From Parachlamydiales bacterium (lineage in GTDB: Bacteria; Chlamydiota; Chlamydiia; Chlamydiales; Parachlamydiaceae): a stretch of 39,054 nucleotides of DNA. The notes below the pieces were generated by a model. It searched no databases. It was not told the origin of the DNA and saw nothing but the letters and a program-made list of their open reading frames with translations. Below are positions 28,903 to 37,721 of the stretch, piece after piece. Each line of letters opens with the position of its first letter. Position 1 is the stretch's first letter. Position numbers and translations under genes: made by a program. The stretch lies in contig JAGVJP010000105.1 in the NCBI GenBank assembly GCA_020051075.1, positions 1-39,054 of the forward strand. The letters are read 5' to 3'.

Positions 28903-29215
28903 GCACCTCTCCACTGTCTCGTATGTTCAAAAAACTGATAAAATAATTTTCGGCTTATTATAATTTTTCTGAGGATAACCGAAAAGAGAAAAAGCGCAAC
29001 TATTCACATTCACGTCTCTCCTCTTTATTAAAGCGAAGGAGCAAAAGAGGCGCAAAGGCGCAAAGAGGAATAACAAGCTGTGAATTAAAAACGTCTGTTT
29101 GAGCCATTGTTTGGTCAAAACAGGTACCTGTTTGAACCAGATTATGGTGAAAACTAGTAGCAAAAAAAACCATTTCGTGGATAATCTACTTTAATGGGCA
29201 CTATTAAGGATAATC
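28903..29215. other. 313-base divergent intergenic region with tandem and palindromic motifs
   Basis: No gene seen. It holds a GCGCAAAGGCGCAAAGAGG tract (29049–29068), a common type of intergenic repeat. It also holds two 33-base direct repeats at 29095–29127 and 29128–29160. The promoters of tyrP (minus) and the ATPase (plus) must lie here. TATAAT-like words occur around 28958–28966. Confidence 0.5.
29095..29160 (+). promoter_or_regulatory. two 33-base direct repeats with a central palindrome upstream of the ATPase gene
   Basis: The units begin CTGTTTGAGCCA and CTGTTTGAACCA and share about 24 of 33 positions (including TGGTNAAAAC). At their junction, 29112–29139 is a near-perfect palindrome centred on AACAGGTACCTGTT. 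It ends 56 bases before the start codon and looks like a protein-binding site. Confidence 0.45.
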
Positions 29216-30547
29216 ATGAAAAGAACGCTAAAAGCTGAACTCATTGCTTGGAAAAATAAGAGCGAACATCTCCCTATTCTGTTACGAGGCGCACGGCAGG
29301 TGGGAAAAAGCTACCTTGTCGAAGAGTTTGGCCGCGAACAATTCGATGATGTAGCTTTAGTTGACTTCGAAAATCGACCCGAACTCATGACAGCATTTGC
29401 CACAAGGGAACCTAAAGAAATTCTTGCAAAGTTGGAAATTGCACTTCAAAAACCGATAAAGCCGGAACAAAGCCTACTATTTCTTGACGAAATTCAAATG
29501 TGTCCCGAAGCCCTACATAGTCTTCGTTATTTTAAAGAAAAAATGCCCAATCTCCATGTGATTGCTGCCGGATCATTATTGGAGTTTTTGTTAAAAGACG
29601 AAAATTTTAGTTTCCCGGTTGGCCGGGTAGAATTTCTCTATTTACATCCGCTTTCTTTTGATGAGTTTCTACAAGCCGTTGCACCCTTTATTGCTGAGCG
29701 TTTGAAGACATATCGTTTAGACAATCCCCCAAGCGAATTTGAACATAGCGAACTTTTAAAATTGGTTCGTCAATATATGTTTATTGGAGGAATGCCTTCA
29801 GCGATTAAAACCTTTAAGGAAAATGGTTCTTTTTATGAATCTCAGCGTGTCCAAAGCCGCATCTTGCAAGCTTATGAAAGTGATTTTGGAAAATATGCCA
29901 ATCGGACCCAGCACAAATACTTACAATTGATTTTTCAAAGAACTCCAGCACTTATCGGACAAATTCTTAAATACCATCGTATTGACGAATCCTATCGCGC
30001 TCGTGAACTTAAACCTGCTATCGAACTGCTTTGCTATGCTGGATTAATCCAACAGGTTTTTGCAACAACTGCCGTAGGCTTGCCGCTTCACGCTCATCTC
30101 AAGCATGAACGTTATAAATTACTTTATCTCGATGTTGGACTCCTTCAAACAGCAACCAAAGTTGATGCTACGCACTTCTTCGATCAAGATATTATGCAGA
30201 TCAATGCAGGCATGCTCGCAGAACAATTTGTCGGACAAGAGTTGATTGCCTATTCTCCGGCCTACCAAAATGCACCTCTCCTCTTCTGGGAACGTGTCGT
30301 TGGCGGACAAGCTGAAGTTGATTTCGTTGAGACAGCTGGATCCATGATCATCCCCATTGAGGTCAAAGCTGGTGCAACGGGGAGCTTGAAATCCCTTCGC
30401 AGCTTTCTCCAACAAAAAGAGGCTCCGTTAGGAATTAGAATCGCAGAACAACCCCTATCTCACCATGACAAGATCCTTTCCATTCCCTTCTATCTGGTCC
30501 ATTCTCTTGGAAGGCTTGCCGCACAAGCGGTTTCTCTTTTACAATAA
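29216..30547 (+). CDS. AAA-type ATPase with DUF4143 domain
   Basis: 443 residues. The N-terminal AAA domain has Walker A GARQVGKS (25–32), Walker B LLFLDEIQ (87–94) and the sensor-like AAGSLLEF. YMFIGGMPSAIKTF marks the start of the middle helical part. The C-terminal DUF4143 domain contains YLDVGLLQ and a PD-(D/E)xK-like core: AEVDF near 362 and IPIEVKAG near 380. Members of this family are frequent in genomes of anaerobes and host-associated bacteria and are often horizontally transferred. Their function is unknown; they are thought to act in defence or toxin–antitoxin-like systems. ATG at 29216 follows AAGGA. No partner gene is adjacent. Confidence 0.92.
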   Translation: MKRTLKAELIAWKNKSEHLPILLRGARQVGKSYLVEEFGREQFDDVALVDFENRPELMTAFATREPKEILAKLEIALQKPIKPEQSLLFLDEIQMCPEALHSLRYFKEKMPNLHVIAAGSLLEFLLKDENFSFPVGRVEFLYLHPLSFDEFLQAVAPFIAERLKTYRLDNPPSEFEHSELLKLVRQYMFIGGMPSAIKTFKENGSFYESQRVQSRILQAYESDFGKYANRTQHKYLQLIFQRTPALIGQILKYHRIDESYRARELKPAIELLCYAGLIQQVFATTAVGLPLHAHLKHERYKLLYLDVGLLQTATKVDATHFFDQDIMQINAGMLAEQFVGQELIAYSPAYQNAPLLFWERVVGGQAEVDFVETAGSMIIPIEVKAGATGSLKSLRSFLQQKEAPLGIRIAEQPLSHHDKILSIPFYLVHSLGRLAAQAVSLLQ

Positions 30548-30754
30548 CCGCCTCTGCGCTCCCTATGAACTCCGTGATTAGGTTTTTTGAGTTTTATATG
30601 TCCTAAGATTCATTTCAATTAATGCAACAACGCCTCCATTTCTTAAGGACTTACAAAAATCATTTAAGAATCATTTTTTTATTATTTGCCTTTTTAAACA
30701 AAACGAATTAAACTTCATTGAATATCATCAAATTATTTTTACTTAGGTTAAATC

Positions 30755-33700
30755 ATGTTTAATAGAACAAACTCAATGACTTCGTCATCATCATCGTCGT
30801 CCTCATCGTCTTTTCCTTCGCCCGCTTCATCTTCCAGATCTTCTTCATCTTCATCGAGAGCTTCACGTAACGCGAGCCCCCTCAATTACATCGCCATCCC
30901 TAGAGAAACATCAGACTCTGCGATTGAAAGAATCAAAAAAATTTATAAAGGTTGTAAAATTACAGAATCAGGCGGAATTTTCACGATCACCCCGGCGCCA
31001 CAAAGCATTAAAGGATCTCGAGGAAGAAGAGGTCGAGTGACCTACCAAGCCCCTCAAACCGGTCGTTTAGGGGCGATACAACTTGGACAACAACAAGTTT
31101 CTATACCAGAGAGCCAACTTCCAGTTTTAAAACAAATTCCAATTTTCTCTCTTCCTAACTATTTATCCACACAAATGCAAGCGTTGTCCAAGAAGTACAA
31201 TTCTATGTCAATCAAAGATCTGTTGATCTTTTCTTTTATTCAGATGTCACGCATCTATCACACTCCCCCGATCGACACAACAAATAGTTTTGAAGCTTAT
31301 CATGAAGATGCGACAATCATTAAGGACGTTATTCTTAACAAGATCAATCGGACTAATCTTTGCACGATTAAAAAATTCATCCGACATCTGCACTCTAACG
31401 GGTATCCAGAACTCGTTCCCGTTTTATGTACAATTTCAAAATACATTGAAGATGAACTTGGAAAAGCAGAGGAGATTGAACTATCCATCCAGCAACAACA
31501 GTCTTTCAGCCTCCCAGCCAACTCTTTTAATCTCTCTTTTCTTTTCGGGCAATCTGAAATGACAACTGATATTCAGAGCGATGTGGTGCTAAACGCTTGT
31601 CTATTGCCTTCGATGTTGAAGGATTATGAAGCAATTCTCAAAAATATTATCGAAGAAAGCTTAGAAAGTTACAATGCCTGCATAGATCAATTTAGGAAAT
31701 TTATGGGGAAATTCCTCCCTCTTATCGAGAAAAAAGGCTTGTCAACACTAGCAACTTTGGATTATTTCACCAAAAAACCAGAAGACGATAGAATGGATCA
31801 AATCATCAATCTTCTGAAAACTAATCAACCGATAAATATAGAAGATCCCACACTCTCCCCCGAAACTAAAGAACTCATCAAAAGCCTCCTCATAAGCACT
31901 TCTCCACCTATTGATGAGATCATTAATCCGATCATCCAATTCACTGACGCTACCATTCCTAATCGATTTAAAAAATTAGAAGCATTTTATGCTGTTGATA
32001 TCCAAGCATATACAGAAATGTTTTCTACAACTTACGGAGAGCGCTTATTTAAAGAAATAAACGATACTGAAGGGAACGAAATCGTTCACCAGAGAATTGA
32101 AGAACTCCTTGAATTAGTTGAGGGAATTATATCGATCAATATTCAAACTTATGATTTAAGTAATGAATGCATTAATTATTCACAATTTCTTCTTCAATAT
32201 CCCTCCTGGTACTGGGGATTAGGAGAAAACTGCAAACCTGAAAACTTATTACATACCTTTACTCATTTTCGCAATTTTACAATTCAGAGATTGGGAAGCC
32301 CTAAAGCGATTAAGAAGCACATAAAGGAAAGCCTCAAAGCTATCTTAATGGATTATCCTCAGCTTAAAGAAGATCTTCATGATTTCGAGAGCTCTTTGGA
32401 AGCATTTATGAATAGAACTGGAGCCCTCTGCCGGCACACAAAAGCGATTCAATGGCAATGTTCCACTATCAGAGAGAGATGTCGACAATTGAAAGATAAA
32501 ATTCTCCAAGAAAGAACAGAACTTGAACGAAAAGAGACCGAACTGAAAGCAGCAAAAGACAAAGCCTTAAGGTTAGCAAACCAACTCATCAAAGAAGAAG
32601 CCCGTACACACTATAAACCCACAAAGGCAAGAAAAGACAATTCTGCCTCCAAACCAGCTTCAAGGGGATTAGAAAAGCCTAAATTAGAATCGGTGATGCC
32701 AATACATTCCTCAGCTTCATCAAGTTCATCAGCGGTATCCTCTTCGTCATCGTCTTCGTCATCGTCTGAAGAAGTGACACCTGCATCATCGACAACGATT
32801 ATTGACCCTACAGAAAAGCTATTCTTTAACCTCACTCAAGGTTTCGAAGGGATACAATTTGAGAACATTTACGCTCGAGAAGCGTGGAATAGTGCTGTCA
32901 ACCAATTCAAAGATCTCTATGCAGAAGTTCAAGATCATGTTTCTTTAGACGAGCCGCCAGAGGTTTCTGAACATATGACTCGTCTAACAGTTCTTATAAG
33001 TGTTCTGATGGAAAAGATTTTGTCAGCTTTCATGCTTGAAAAAAAGAACCCCAAAGATCAATACGACTGCTGGGAACTTCTTAGACACAGTATTGACCAC
33101 CTGTTAGCGAATTCAGATTTAGCAAAAGAATTTCCTGAGCTATCCCCATTAGCCTATGACGCGGCTCATTTAGAACCTCTATCTCGCTCTCTCTATAGTT
33201 CCCCTCTGCAAAGCTCTATGGGTGCAAAACTACTTTATCTTGCTGAGGAATTGCGAGTGACACAAAATCAAGAACTCATTCCGCAAACCATTGAACAAGG
33301 ACATGCATTATTGAGAAGGGCTCTTCAATTTATCAATAAACTGGTCGTCCCAGATCAACAACTTTCCCTAGATTGTTTGGATGGTCTCATCACTCAATCC
33401 TTTGAACCCAAAGAGAAAAGGAAACAGAATGATGAAGAGGAAGATCAGTCTTTGATCCACTCAATCGATGCTGCGCTTGCTTTAATGCCAAGCACACAGA
33501 TCGCTGTCGGGGATCCGCAAGAAGCGAACCCAATCCACCATCTCGCGGATGCGAAACGGCAACTTCATCTGCTCCAGATCAGGTTAAGACGTGAGGGGAA
33601 TGTCAGGAATCTCTATAAAATAGTGAACACGGCGATCCCCCTTGCCATTGAAAGTCTCTCTATCGCTAGGACAACAGAACAAGGACTTCTAGACTGGTCG

Positions 33701-34054
33701 ACAACACGTCGATCAGAGCTCCCTCACAACCTCATGGAGTGGTGCGAACGCTTAAAATTTATTGAGTACACACCAGAAATGAAACAGTATCTCTATGATT
33801 CAGGCAAAATTCATAAATACGTCCGCAATCCACAATTGTATCAAAAATCAAATCCTAGCTCAGGCATCCTGCAGGAATTAAAACAAGTGAATCGACACGT
33901 CACAGCAACGCTGAACCCTAGAGAAACCGATTGGACATTGGAAAAAGGATCCAGCCAACGCCTAACGCAAATTATCAACCATTCTTTAATAAACGCTCAG
34001 ACTGGTCTCGAGATATTTATCAAATTGGCGCAACGACGTCCCGCCCAAGAATAA
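30755..34054 (+). CDS. 1099-residue serine-rich coiled-coil protein, unknown function
   Basis: Not recognised. The N-terminus contains serine tracts (runs of ten and six Ser within residues 8–40), encoded by TCN codons. There follows a basic patch (GSRGRRGR near residue 90), then a long helical protein without signal peptide or membrane segments. A coiled coil lies at about 572–616 (CRQLKDKILQERTELERKET). A second serine run, SSSSSSSSEE-like, at about 651–675 divides it into two helical halves. The ribosome binding site is weak (TTAGGTTAAATC). The general plan resembles the 1310-residue protein on the other side of sufE. An N-terminal Ser-rich stretch is common in type III secretion substrates; this is suggestive only. 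Confidence 0.85.
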   Translation: MFNRTNSMTSSSSSSSSSSFPSPASSSRSSSSSSRASRNASPLNYIAIPRETSDSAIERIKKIYKGCKITESGGIFTITPAPQSIKGSRGRRGRVTYQAPQTGRLGAIQLGQQQVSIPESQLPVLKQIPIFSLPNYLSTQMQALSKKYNSMSIKDLLIFSFIQMSRIYHTPPIDTTNSFEAYHEDATIIKDVILNKINRTNLCTIKKFIRHLHSNGYPELVPVLCTISKYIEDELGKAEEIELSIQQQQSFSLPANSFNLSFLFGQSEMTTDIQSDVVLNACLLPSMLKDYEAILKNIIEESLESYNACIDQFRKFMGKFLPLIEKKGLSTLATLDYFTKKPEDDRMDQIINLLKTNQPINIEDPTLSPETKELIKSLLISTSPPIDEIINPIIQFTDATIPNRFKKLEAFYAVDIQAYTEMFSTTYGERLFKEINDTEGNEIVHQRIEELLELVEGIISINIQTYDLSNECINYSQFLLQYPSWYWGLGENCKPENLLHTFTHFRNFTIQRLGSPKAIKKHIKESLKAILMDYPQLKEDLHDFESSLEAFMNRTGALCRHTKAIQWQCSTIRERCRQLKDKILQERTELERKETELKAAKDKALRLANQLIKEEARTHYKPTKARKDNSASKPASRGLEKPKLESVMPIHSSASSSSSAVSSSSSSSSSSEEVTPASSTTIIDPTEKLFFNLTQGFEGIQFENIYAREAWNSAVNQFKDLYAEVQDHVSLDEPPEVSEHMTRLTVLISVLMEKILSAFMLEKKNPKDQYDCWELLRHSIDHLLANSDLAKEFPELSPLAYDAAHLEPLSRSLYSSPLQSSMGAKLLYLAEELRVTQNQELIPQTIEQGHALLRRALQFINKLVVPDQQLSLDCLDGLITQSFEPKEKRKQNDEEEDQSLIHSIDAALALMPSTQIAVGDPQEANPIHHLADAKRQLHLLQIRLRREGNVRNLYKIVNTAIPLAIESLSIARTTEQGLLDWSTTRRSELPHNLMEWCERLKFIEYTPEMKQYLYDSGKIHKYVRNPQLYQKSNPSSGILQELKQVNRHVTATLNPRETDWTLEKGSSQRLTQIINHSLINAQTGLEIFIKLAQRRPAQE

Positions 34055-34076
34055 AGGTATCCGTTCACGGAATGTC

Positions 34077-34247
34077 TCAATTCATAGGGGTATTGACAAA
34101 AGGAGTTTTCTGATAGGGGGTCTGTCTGACCTGGTTGAAAAGCGAGGGACTATAAAGATAAAGCCCCACAAAGATCGCTAAGACAATGAGCCAAAAAATA
34201 ATCACTGTTGTTCGGCTAAAAGGACGTGTATACCACCCATTACTCAT
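34077..34247 (-). CDS. 56-residue single-span membrane microprotein
   Basis: The minus-strand frame from ATG at 34247 to TGA at 34077 gives MSNGWYTRPFSRTTVIIFWL, then a hydrophobic stretch to about residue 33 (IVLAIFVGLYLY), and a polar proline-containing tail ending NTPMN. A ribosome binding site AGAGGTG lies six bases upstream. It starts 13 bases after the M24 peptidase stop, so it should be the second gene of that transcript. Basic residues before the helix and polar residues after it suggest a single N-in membrane anchor. No family recognised. The good ribosome binding site, placement and clean membrane segment support a real gene. Confidence 0.6.
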   Translation of the reverse strand: MSNGWYTRPFSRTTVIIFWLIVLAIFVGLYLYSPSLFNQVRQTPYQKTPFVNTPMN

Positions 34248-34260
34248 TGAACACCTCTTA

Positions 34261-35451
34261 TTATGATGATAGGGTCATGATCTCTTCTTGAATTCCCCCT
34301 GAAATCGTCACTTTCCCATCAGGGTGAAGATAGACATCGTATTCTAATCGCACACCAAACTGATCAGGTAGATAAATGCCGGGTTCGATAGTAAAAGCTG
34401 TCCCTGCGATCAACTCGCGATAATCATATGTTTCAAAGTTGTCGAGGTTAGCCCCTGGACCATGTACCTGTTCACCGAGATTGTGCCCAGTGCGATGGAT
34501 AAACCATTCTCCATAGCCGCTTCTGTTGATTTCTTCTCTGGCTACTTGATCCACTTCCCAACCTTCTAAGCGGAGTCCATTTTCATAACGTTCTTGGATG
34601 AAGCGAATCGCTGAATCCCTCGCTCTCTTGACACATTCAAAAATCTCCTGCTGCTTTGCTGTAGCCTTTTTTCCTGCAACGCCAACTCTTGTGATGTCGG
34701 CATAAACTGCGCCAGATCTCTTTTGCTTGCACCAAAGGTCGAGCAGAATGAAGTCATCTCTCTTAATGGACTCTCCATGCTGAACGGGACAGAAATGCGG
34801 ATCAGCCGAATGGACATTGACAGCGCAAGTCGGAGGATCATCGGTCTCACACCCACTGGCATGCATCTTCTGCAGCATAAATTGCTGTACATCATATTCA
34901 GTGAGTGTTTTCTCATGAGCAAGCGAAGAGCCAATATGTTCCCACGTCAACGAGACGATCTCATCGAGGGCTTGAGCCGAAGCGAGATGTCCCATATATT
35001 GCTCTGGACCCCATATGCTGGTGTAGCGTTGGAGAAGATCTGCCGAACTCACAACCTCAGCGCCGGCTCGGCGAATCAAATCGACAGTGCCTGCATCGAC
35101 CTTAGAAACGATAGGCAATGCATTAAACGGGGAATACTCCATCGCCACTTTATTCTTCCCTGCAACCAATTCGATCAGCAGCCGTTCAAACTCCTCCCAG
35201 CGACGGTAGAACAGCGTTGTCCCTGGCAGGTGTTCGAGGGTATGCGGTTCAATCTGTGGAACGATTTTGATCGGCTCACCCTTGGCTGGAAGCCAGTAGA
35301 CAAACCGCCGTGATGTCATTTTCTTTAAGGCAATCTCTAAGACAGTGTAAACAAGAGGATTCGAATGGCGGAAATCATAGAAAAGCCACCCAGAGATCCC
35401 CTGTGAAATGAGATTTGCCTGTATTTCTATCAACTTGTCCGCAAGCGACAT
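34261..35451 (-). CDS. M24 family metallopeptidase (Xaa-Pro aminopeptidase-like)
   Basis: 396 residues. The N-terminal creatinase-like domain (1–145) is followed by the pita-bread catalytic domain. All five expected metal ligands are seen: D238 (ILLDLW), D252 (YADITR), H323 (RTGHNLGEQVHGPG), E356 (FTIEPGIY) and E370 (GVRLEYDVYL). Family members remove an N-terminal residue before proline or cleave X-Pro dipeptides using two manganese, cobalt or zinc ions. The substrate is not determined here; HSADPHFCP in the middle is typical of the Xaa-Pro group. Transcribed with the small membrane protein downstream. Confidence 0.9.
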   Translation of the reverse strand: MSLADKLIEIQANLISQGISGWLFYDFRHSNPLVYTVLEIALKKMTSRRFVYWLPAKGEPIKIVPQIEPHTLEHLPGTTLFYRRWEEFERLLIELVAGKNKVAMEYSPFNALPIVSKVDAGTVDLIRRAGAEVVSSADLLQRYTSIWGPEQYMGHLASAQALDEIVSLTWEHIGSSLAHEKTLTEYDVQQFMLQKMHASGCETDDPPTCAVNVHSADPHFCPVQHGESIKRDDFILLDLWCKQKRSGAVYADITRVGVAGKKATAKQQEIFECVKRARDSAIRFIQERYENGLRLEGWEVDQVAREEINRSGYGEWFIHRTGHNLGEQVHGPGANLDNFETYDYRELIAGTAFTIEPGIYLPDQFGVRLEYDVYLHPDGKVTISGGIQEEIMTLSS

Positions 35452-35527
35452 CCGAACACCTTTGTTTGATGACTACACATTACGTATTTTCTCCTTTATG
35501 AACAAGGTTCCTTGTCCCTTATCATTC

Positions 35528-35543
35528 TGGCACGATTCATGCA
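35528..35543 (+). promoter_or_regulatory. sigma-54 promoter (−24/−12) for the first hydrophobic paralogue
   Basis: TGGCACGATTCATGCA matches the sigma-54 consensus TGGCACGNNNNTTGCW at all positions but one, with correct GG-to-GC spacing. It predicts transcription start near 35555, about 90 bases before the start codon at 35647. An almost identical element lies at 36914–36929. Confidence 0.7.
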
Positions 35544-35646
35544 ACAACGCCTCTTTACACAACATTTATTAGTTATATGTAATTTAATAACAAAAAAATA
35601 GTTATAATTTAATTAAGTGAAATTAATCGACTTAGGAGGTGTCAAG

Positions 35647-36879
35647 ATGAATTCAGCAGGTGATTTAACCATTTCAAGAAACTTAAGTACGTCTCCCCTG
35701 CCTTCCGTCAGAGAAGATGAAAGCCGATATATTTTATTGCCGACAGACGTCGATCATAGTGACGAGATCGAAGATCAACTAGATCTTGAGCCAGACTTAA
35801 AAGTGAATCTTTTCATGGCAAACGACACACATGTTAGCGATTTACATCCCGGAAGCAAGGCTCCAGAGAAAGGATTTCTGGAACGGCACAAAGTTCTAGG
35901 CGTTTTCCTCATCGGCGCAAGCGCCATTTTGACTGTAGGAGTTCTTGTTGGAGGTATTGCTGGATTTATTGTAGGAATTACGGCGCTCGCCGGCACGCCA
36001 GGTGGAGCCATTCTTGCTGCCTTTTCACCGTTCGTTTTTATGGGGTTAGCACCGATATTAATGGCTCTAGGCTCTCTCACGGTAATGTTAGTTAATAAAA
36101 CATTCAAAGAACATTTTCGAACAGGCGATGCAACTGATAATTTGTCACGGAAACTGAGACAATCTCTGGAACCTCAAGAAGCAAGGGCCAGAACACGGGC
36201 CGCTAAAGAAATTTTTAAGGGGTTGGCAACGGTAAAGACAACAACATACGACAGCTCACGTTCTGTTGCCGAGGTCGATTTCTTGGTTAAGTACTCGCAA
36301 TTACCCGAAGATCTCAAACGCGATCTGCTTGCACGGTTCTTTAAAGAACGGACGAAGGGAACGGAAGCACCGGCAACATTACTACAAAGTGAAGAACGGG
36401 AATTTGAATCCACCCAGAAACTGTACAGCGGAGGGTTGTTGGACACTTTGTCAACACGTCTAAGGATAGACCGCGCTGACATTCACCCTAAAGAGAGCAA
36501 TGAGAGCTGGGAAGACTATTACAAAGACATTTTCTCTATTGTAAAGGAAAATAAATACTATCAGGCATTACCTCAAGAGCGTAGGGATGCAATCGAAGCG
36601 TTGTCTACTCATCCAGCAACACAACTTTTTCACGCTGCCCAAGATCTTCAAGCCGTCGAAGAGGCTATAACGAATGGTGTAACGACAACTTTTCAACAAC
36701 AAAATGTTAAAACACTCCAAGCACCTCAGGATGAGCAGATTGCTTCCGGAACAGTGACGATGCAGCAATGGTTGGATTCTGAGCTCGTTCAAATAGCGAT
36801 CAAAAACCGCATGAACGAACTTGCGAAGTCGAGGGTTTATGTGCCTATTATCCAACGTACACCTCTGCCTGCACACTAG
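35647..36879 (+). CDS. hydrophobic-hairpin protein A (candidate type III translocator or inclusion-membrane protein)
   Basis: 410 residues from ATG at 35647, chosen because GGAGGT lies upstream and the paralogue starts at the same place. The soluble N-terminus (1–80) contains the conserved TDVDHSDEI and LDLEPDLKVNLFMA. Residues about 83–113 and 120–149 are two long hydrophobic segments separated by a short Gly/Pro/Thr loop, a bilobed pattern. A helical C-terminus contains EVDFLVKYSQLPEDLKRDLL and ends PIIQRTPLPAH. No cleavable signal peptide. The same architecture occurs in chlamydial inclusion-membrane proteins and in CopB/YopB-type translocators. The neighbouring SycD-like chaperone supports the latter. 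It is a recent duplicate of 37722–38963. The assignment is inference. Confidence 0.8.
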   Translation: MNSAGDLTISRNLSTSPLPSVREDESRYILLPTDVDHSDEIEDQLDLEPDLKVNLFMANDTHVSDLHPGSKAPEKGFLERHKVLGVFLIGASAILTVGVLVGGIAGFIVGITALAGTPGGAILAAFSPFVFMGLAPILMALGSLTVMLVNKTFKEHFRTGDATDNLSRKLRQSLEPQEARARTRAAKEIFKGLATVKTTTYDSSRSVAEVDFLVKYSQLPEDLKRDLLARFFKERTKGTEAPATLLQSEEREFESTQKLYSGGLLDTLSTRLRIDRADIHPKESNESWEDYYKDIFSIVKENKYYQALPQERRDAIEALSTHPATQLFHAAQDLQAVEEAITNGVTTTFQQQNVKTLQAPQDEQIASGTVTMQQWLDSELVQIAIKNRMNELAKSRVYVPIIQRTPLPAH

Positions 36880-36913
36880 AAGCAATGGATTGTCCTTTAC
36901 CTCCTTACCATTC

Positions 36914-36929
36914 TGGCACGCTTCATGCA
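36914..36929 (+). promoter_or_regulatory. sigma-54 promoter (−24/−12) for the chaperone and second paralogue
   Basis: TGGCACGCTTCATGCA again matches the sigma-54 consensus except one base. It is preceded by TACCATTC, as the first element is by TATCATTC. Predicted start is near 36941, about 35 bases before the chaperone ATG. Confidence 0.7.
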
Positions 36930-36975
36930 TTAAGAATTTCTATAACTGAATTATTCACAATAAATCGGAGGATTT

Positions 36976-37710
36976 ATGAAAACTAAATGTTCAGAAGTTA
37001 ATGTATCATCATTGGATGTTATATGTGATTGGCTGCTCACCGAAGACATTCTCCACCTCGATGATGTCGCAGGAACCGATCCAAACTGGCGAGAAAATCT
37101 GCAATCACAGATTGGCACCTCACTCGCTATAAACGGGGAGCTGATCCGGGCAGGGTATCTCCTGGTCCTCAAGGAGGCTGCTCACCGCTTCTCCGCAAAA
37201 GAACAAAAACGGTTTGTCCTCTCATCAAAGAGTGAAAAGAATCTTCAGTCCAAGAAAGCAAAGAAGATGAGTGAAGCACAGCGGATGGTGCTATACCCCA
37301 TGTTGGGACTCGCCAAAGAAACCTTAAAAGACATCTACGACATCGGCCGAGATCTCTTACAACAAGAAAAATATGGCGATGCAACACGGGTCTTCACCTA
37401 CCTCATCTGGCTGCACCCTCTGGTGTCTTGGTTCTGGTTAGAGCTAGGCAAATGCTGGGAAAAACAAGATGAACTCACCTTAGCGCTGTACGCTTATGGC
37501 GTGGCCATCAATGAAGCGCCCACAGTCCCTGAACTTTACCGCTATGCCGCACATGCCTGCATTAAAATTGGAGACCTGCAACGTGCCAAAGCAATCATCA
37601 CCTATGGCGTCGATTCGTGCAGGACAGCGGAGTGGTCGCACGATTCTATCCAGCACCTCAATGAGCTTGAGAAGATGCTTCTAGCAGTAGAGAAATTAGA
37701 GACTAAATAG
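36976..37710 (+). CDS. SycD/LcrH-type TPR chaperone of type III secretion
   Basis: 244 residues. The second half is three TPR units (about 120–150, 152–184, 187–217): IYDIGRDLLQQEKYGDATRV with FTYLIWLHPL, FWLELGKCWEKQDELTLALY with AYGVAI, and LYRYAAHACIKIGDLQRAKA. This matches class II type III chaperones of the LcrH/SycD family, which hold hydrophobic translocators in the bacterial cytoplasm before export. The N-terminal about 110 residues form an extension longer than in Yersinia SycD; chlamydial homologues are also long. ATG at 36976 follows GGAGG. The ribosome binding site of the next gene overlaps its stop, so it is translated together with protein B; the hydrophobic proteins on both sides are its likely clients. 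Confidence 0.85.
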   Translation: MKTKCSEVNVSSLDVICDWLLTEDILHLDDVAGTDPNWRENLQSQIGTSLAINGELIRAGYLLVLKEAAHRFSAKEQKRFVLSSKSEKNLQSKKAKKMSEAQRMVLYPMLGLAKETLKDIYDIGRDLLQQEKYGDATRVFTYLIWLHPLVSWFWLELGKCWEKQDELTLALYAYGVAINEAPTVPELYRYAAHACIKIGDLQRAKAIITYGVDSCRTAEWSHDSIQHLNELEKMLLAVEKLETK

Positions 37711-37721
37711 GAGGTGTGAAG

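Noticed and set aside
34723..35313. 196-codon plus-strand open frame
   Set aside because: Antisense to the M24 peptidase, whose catalytic residues are all in the minus-strand frame.
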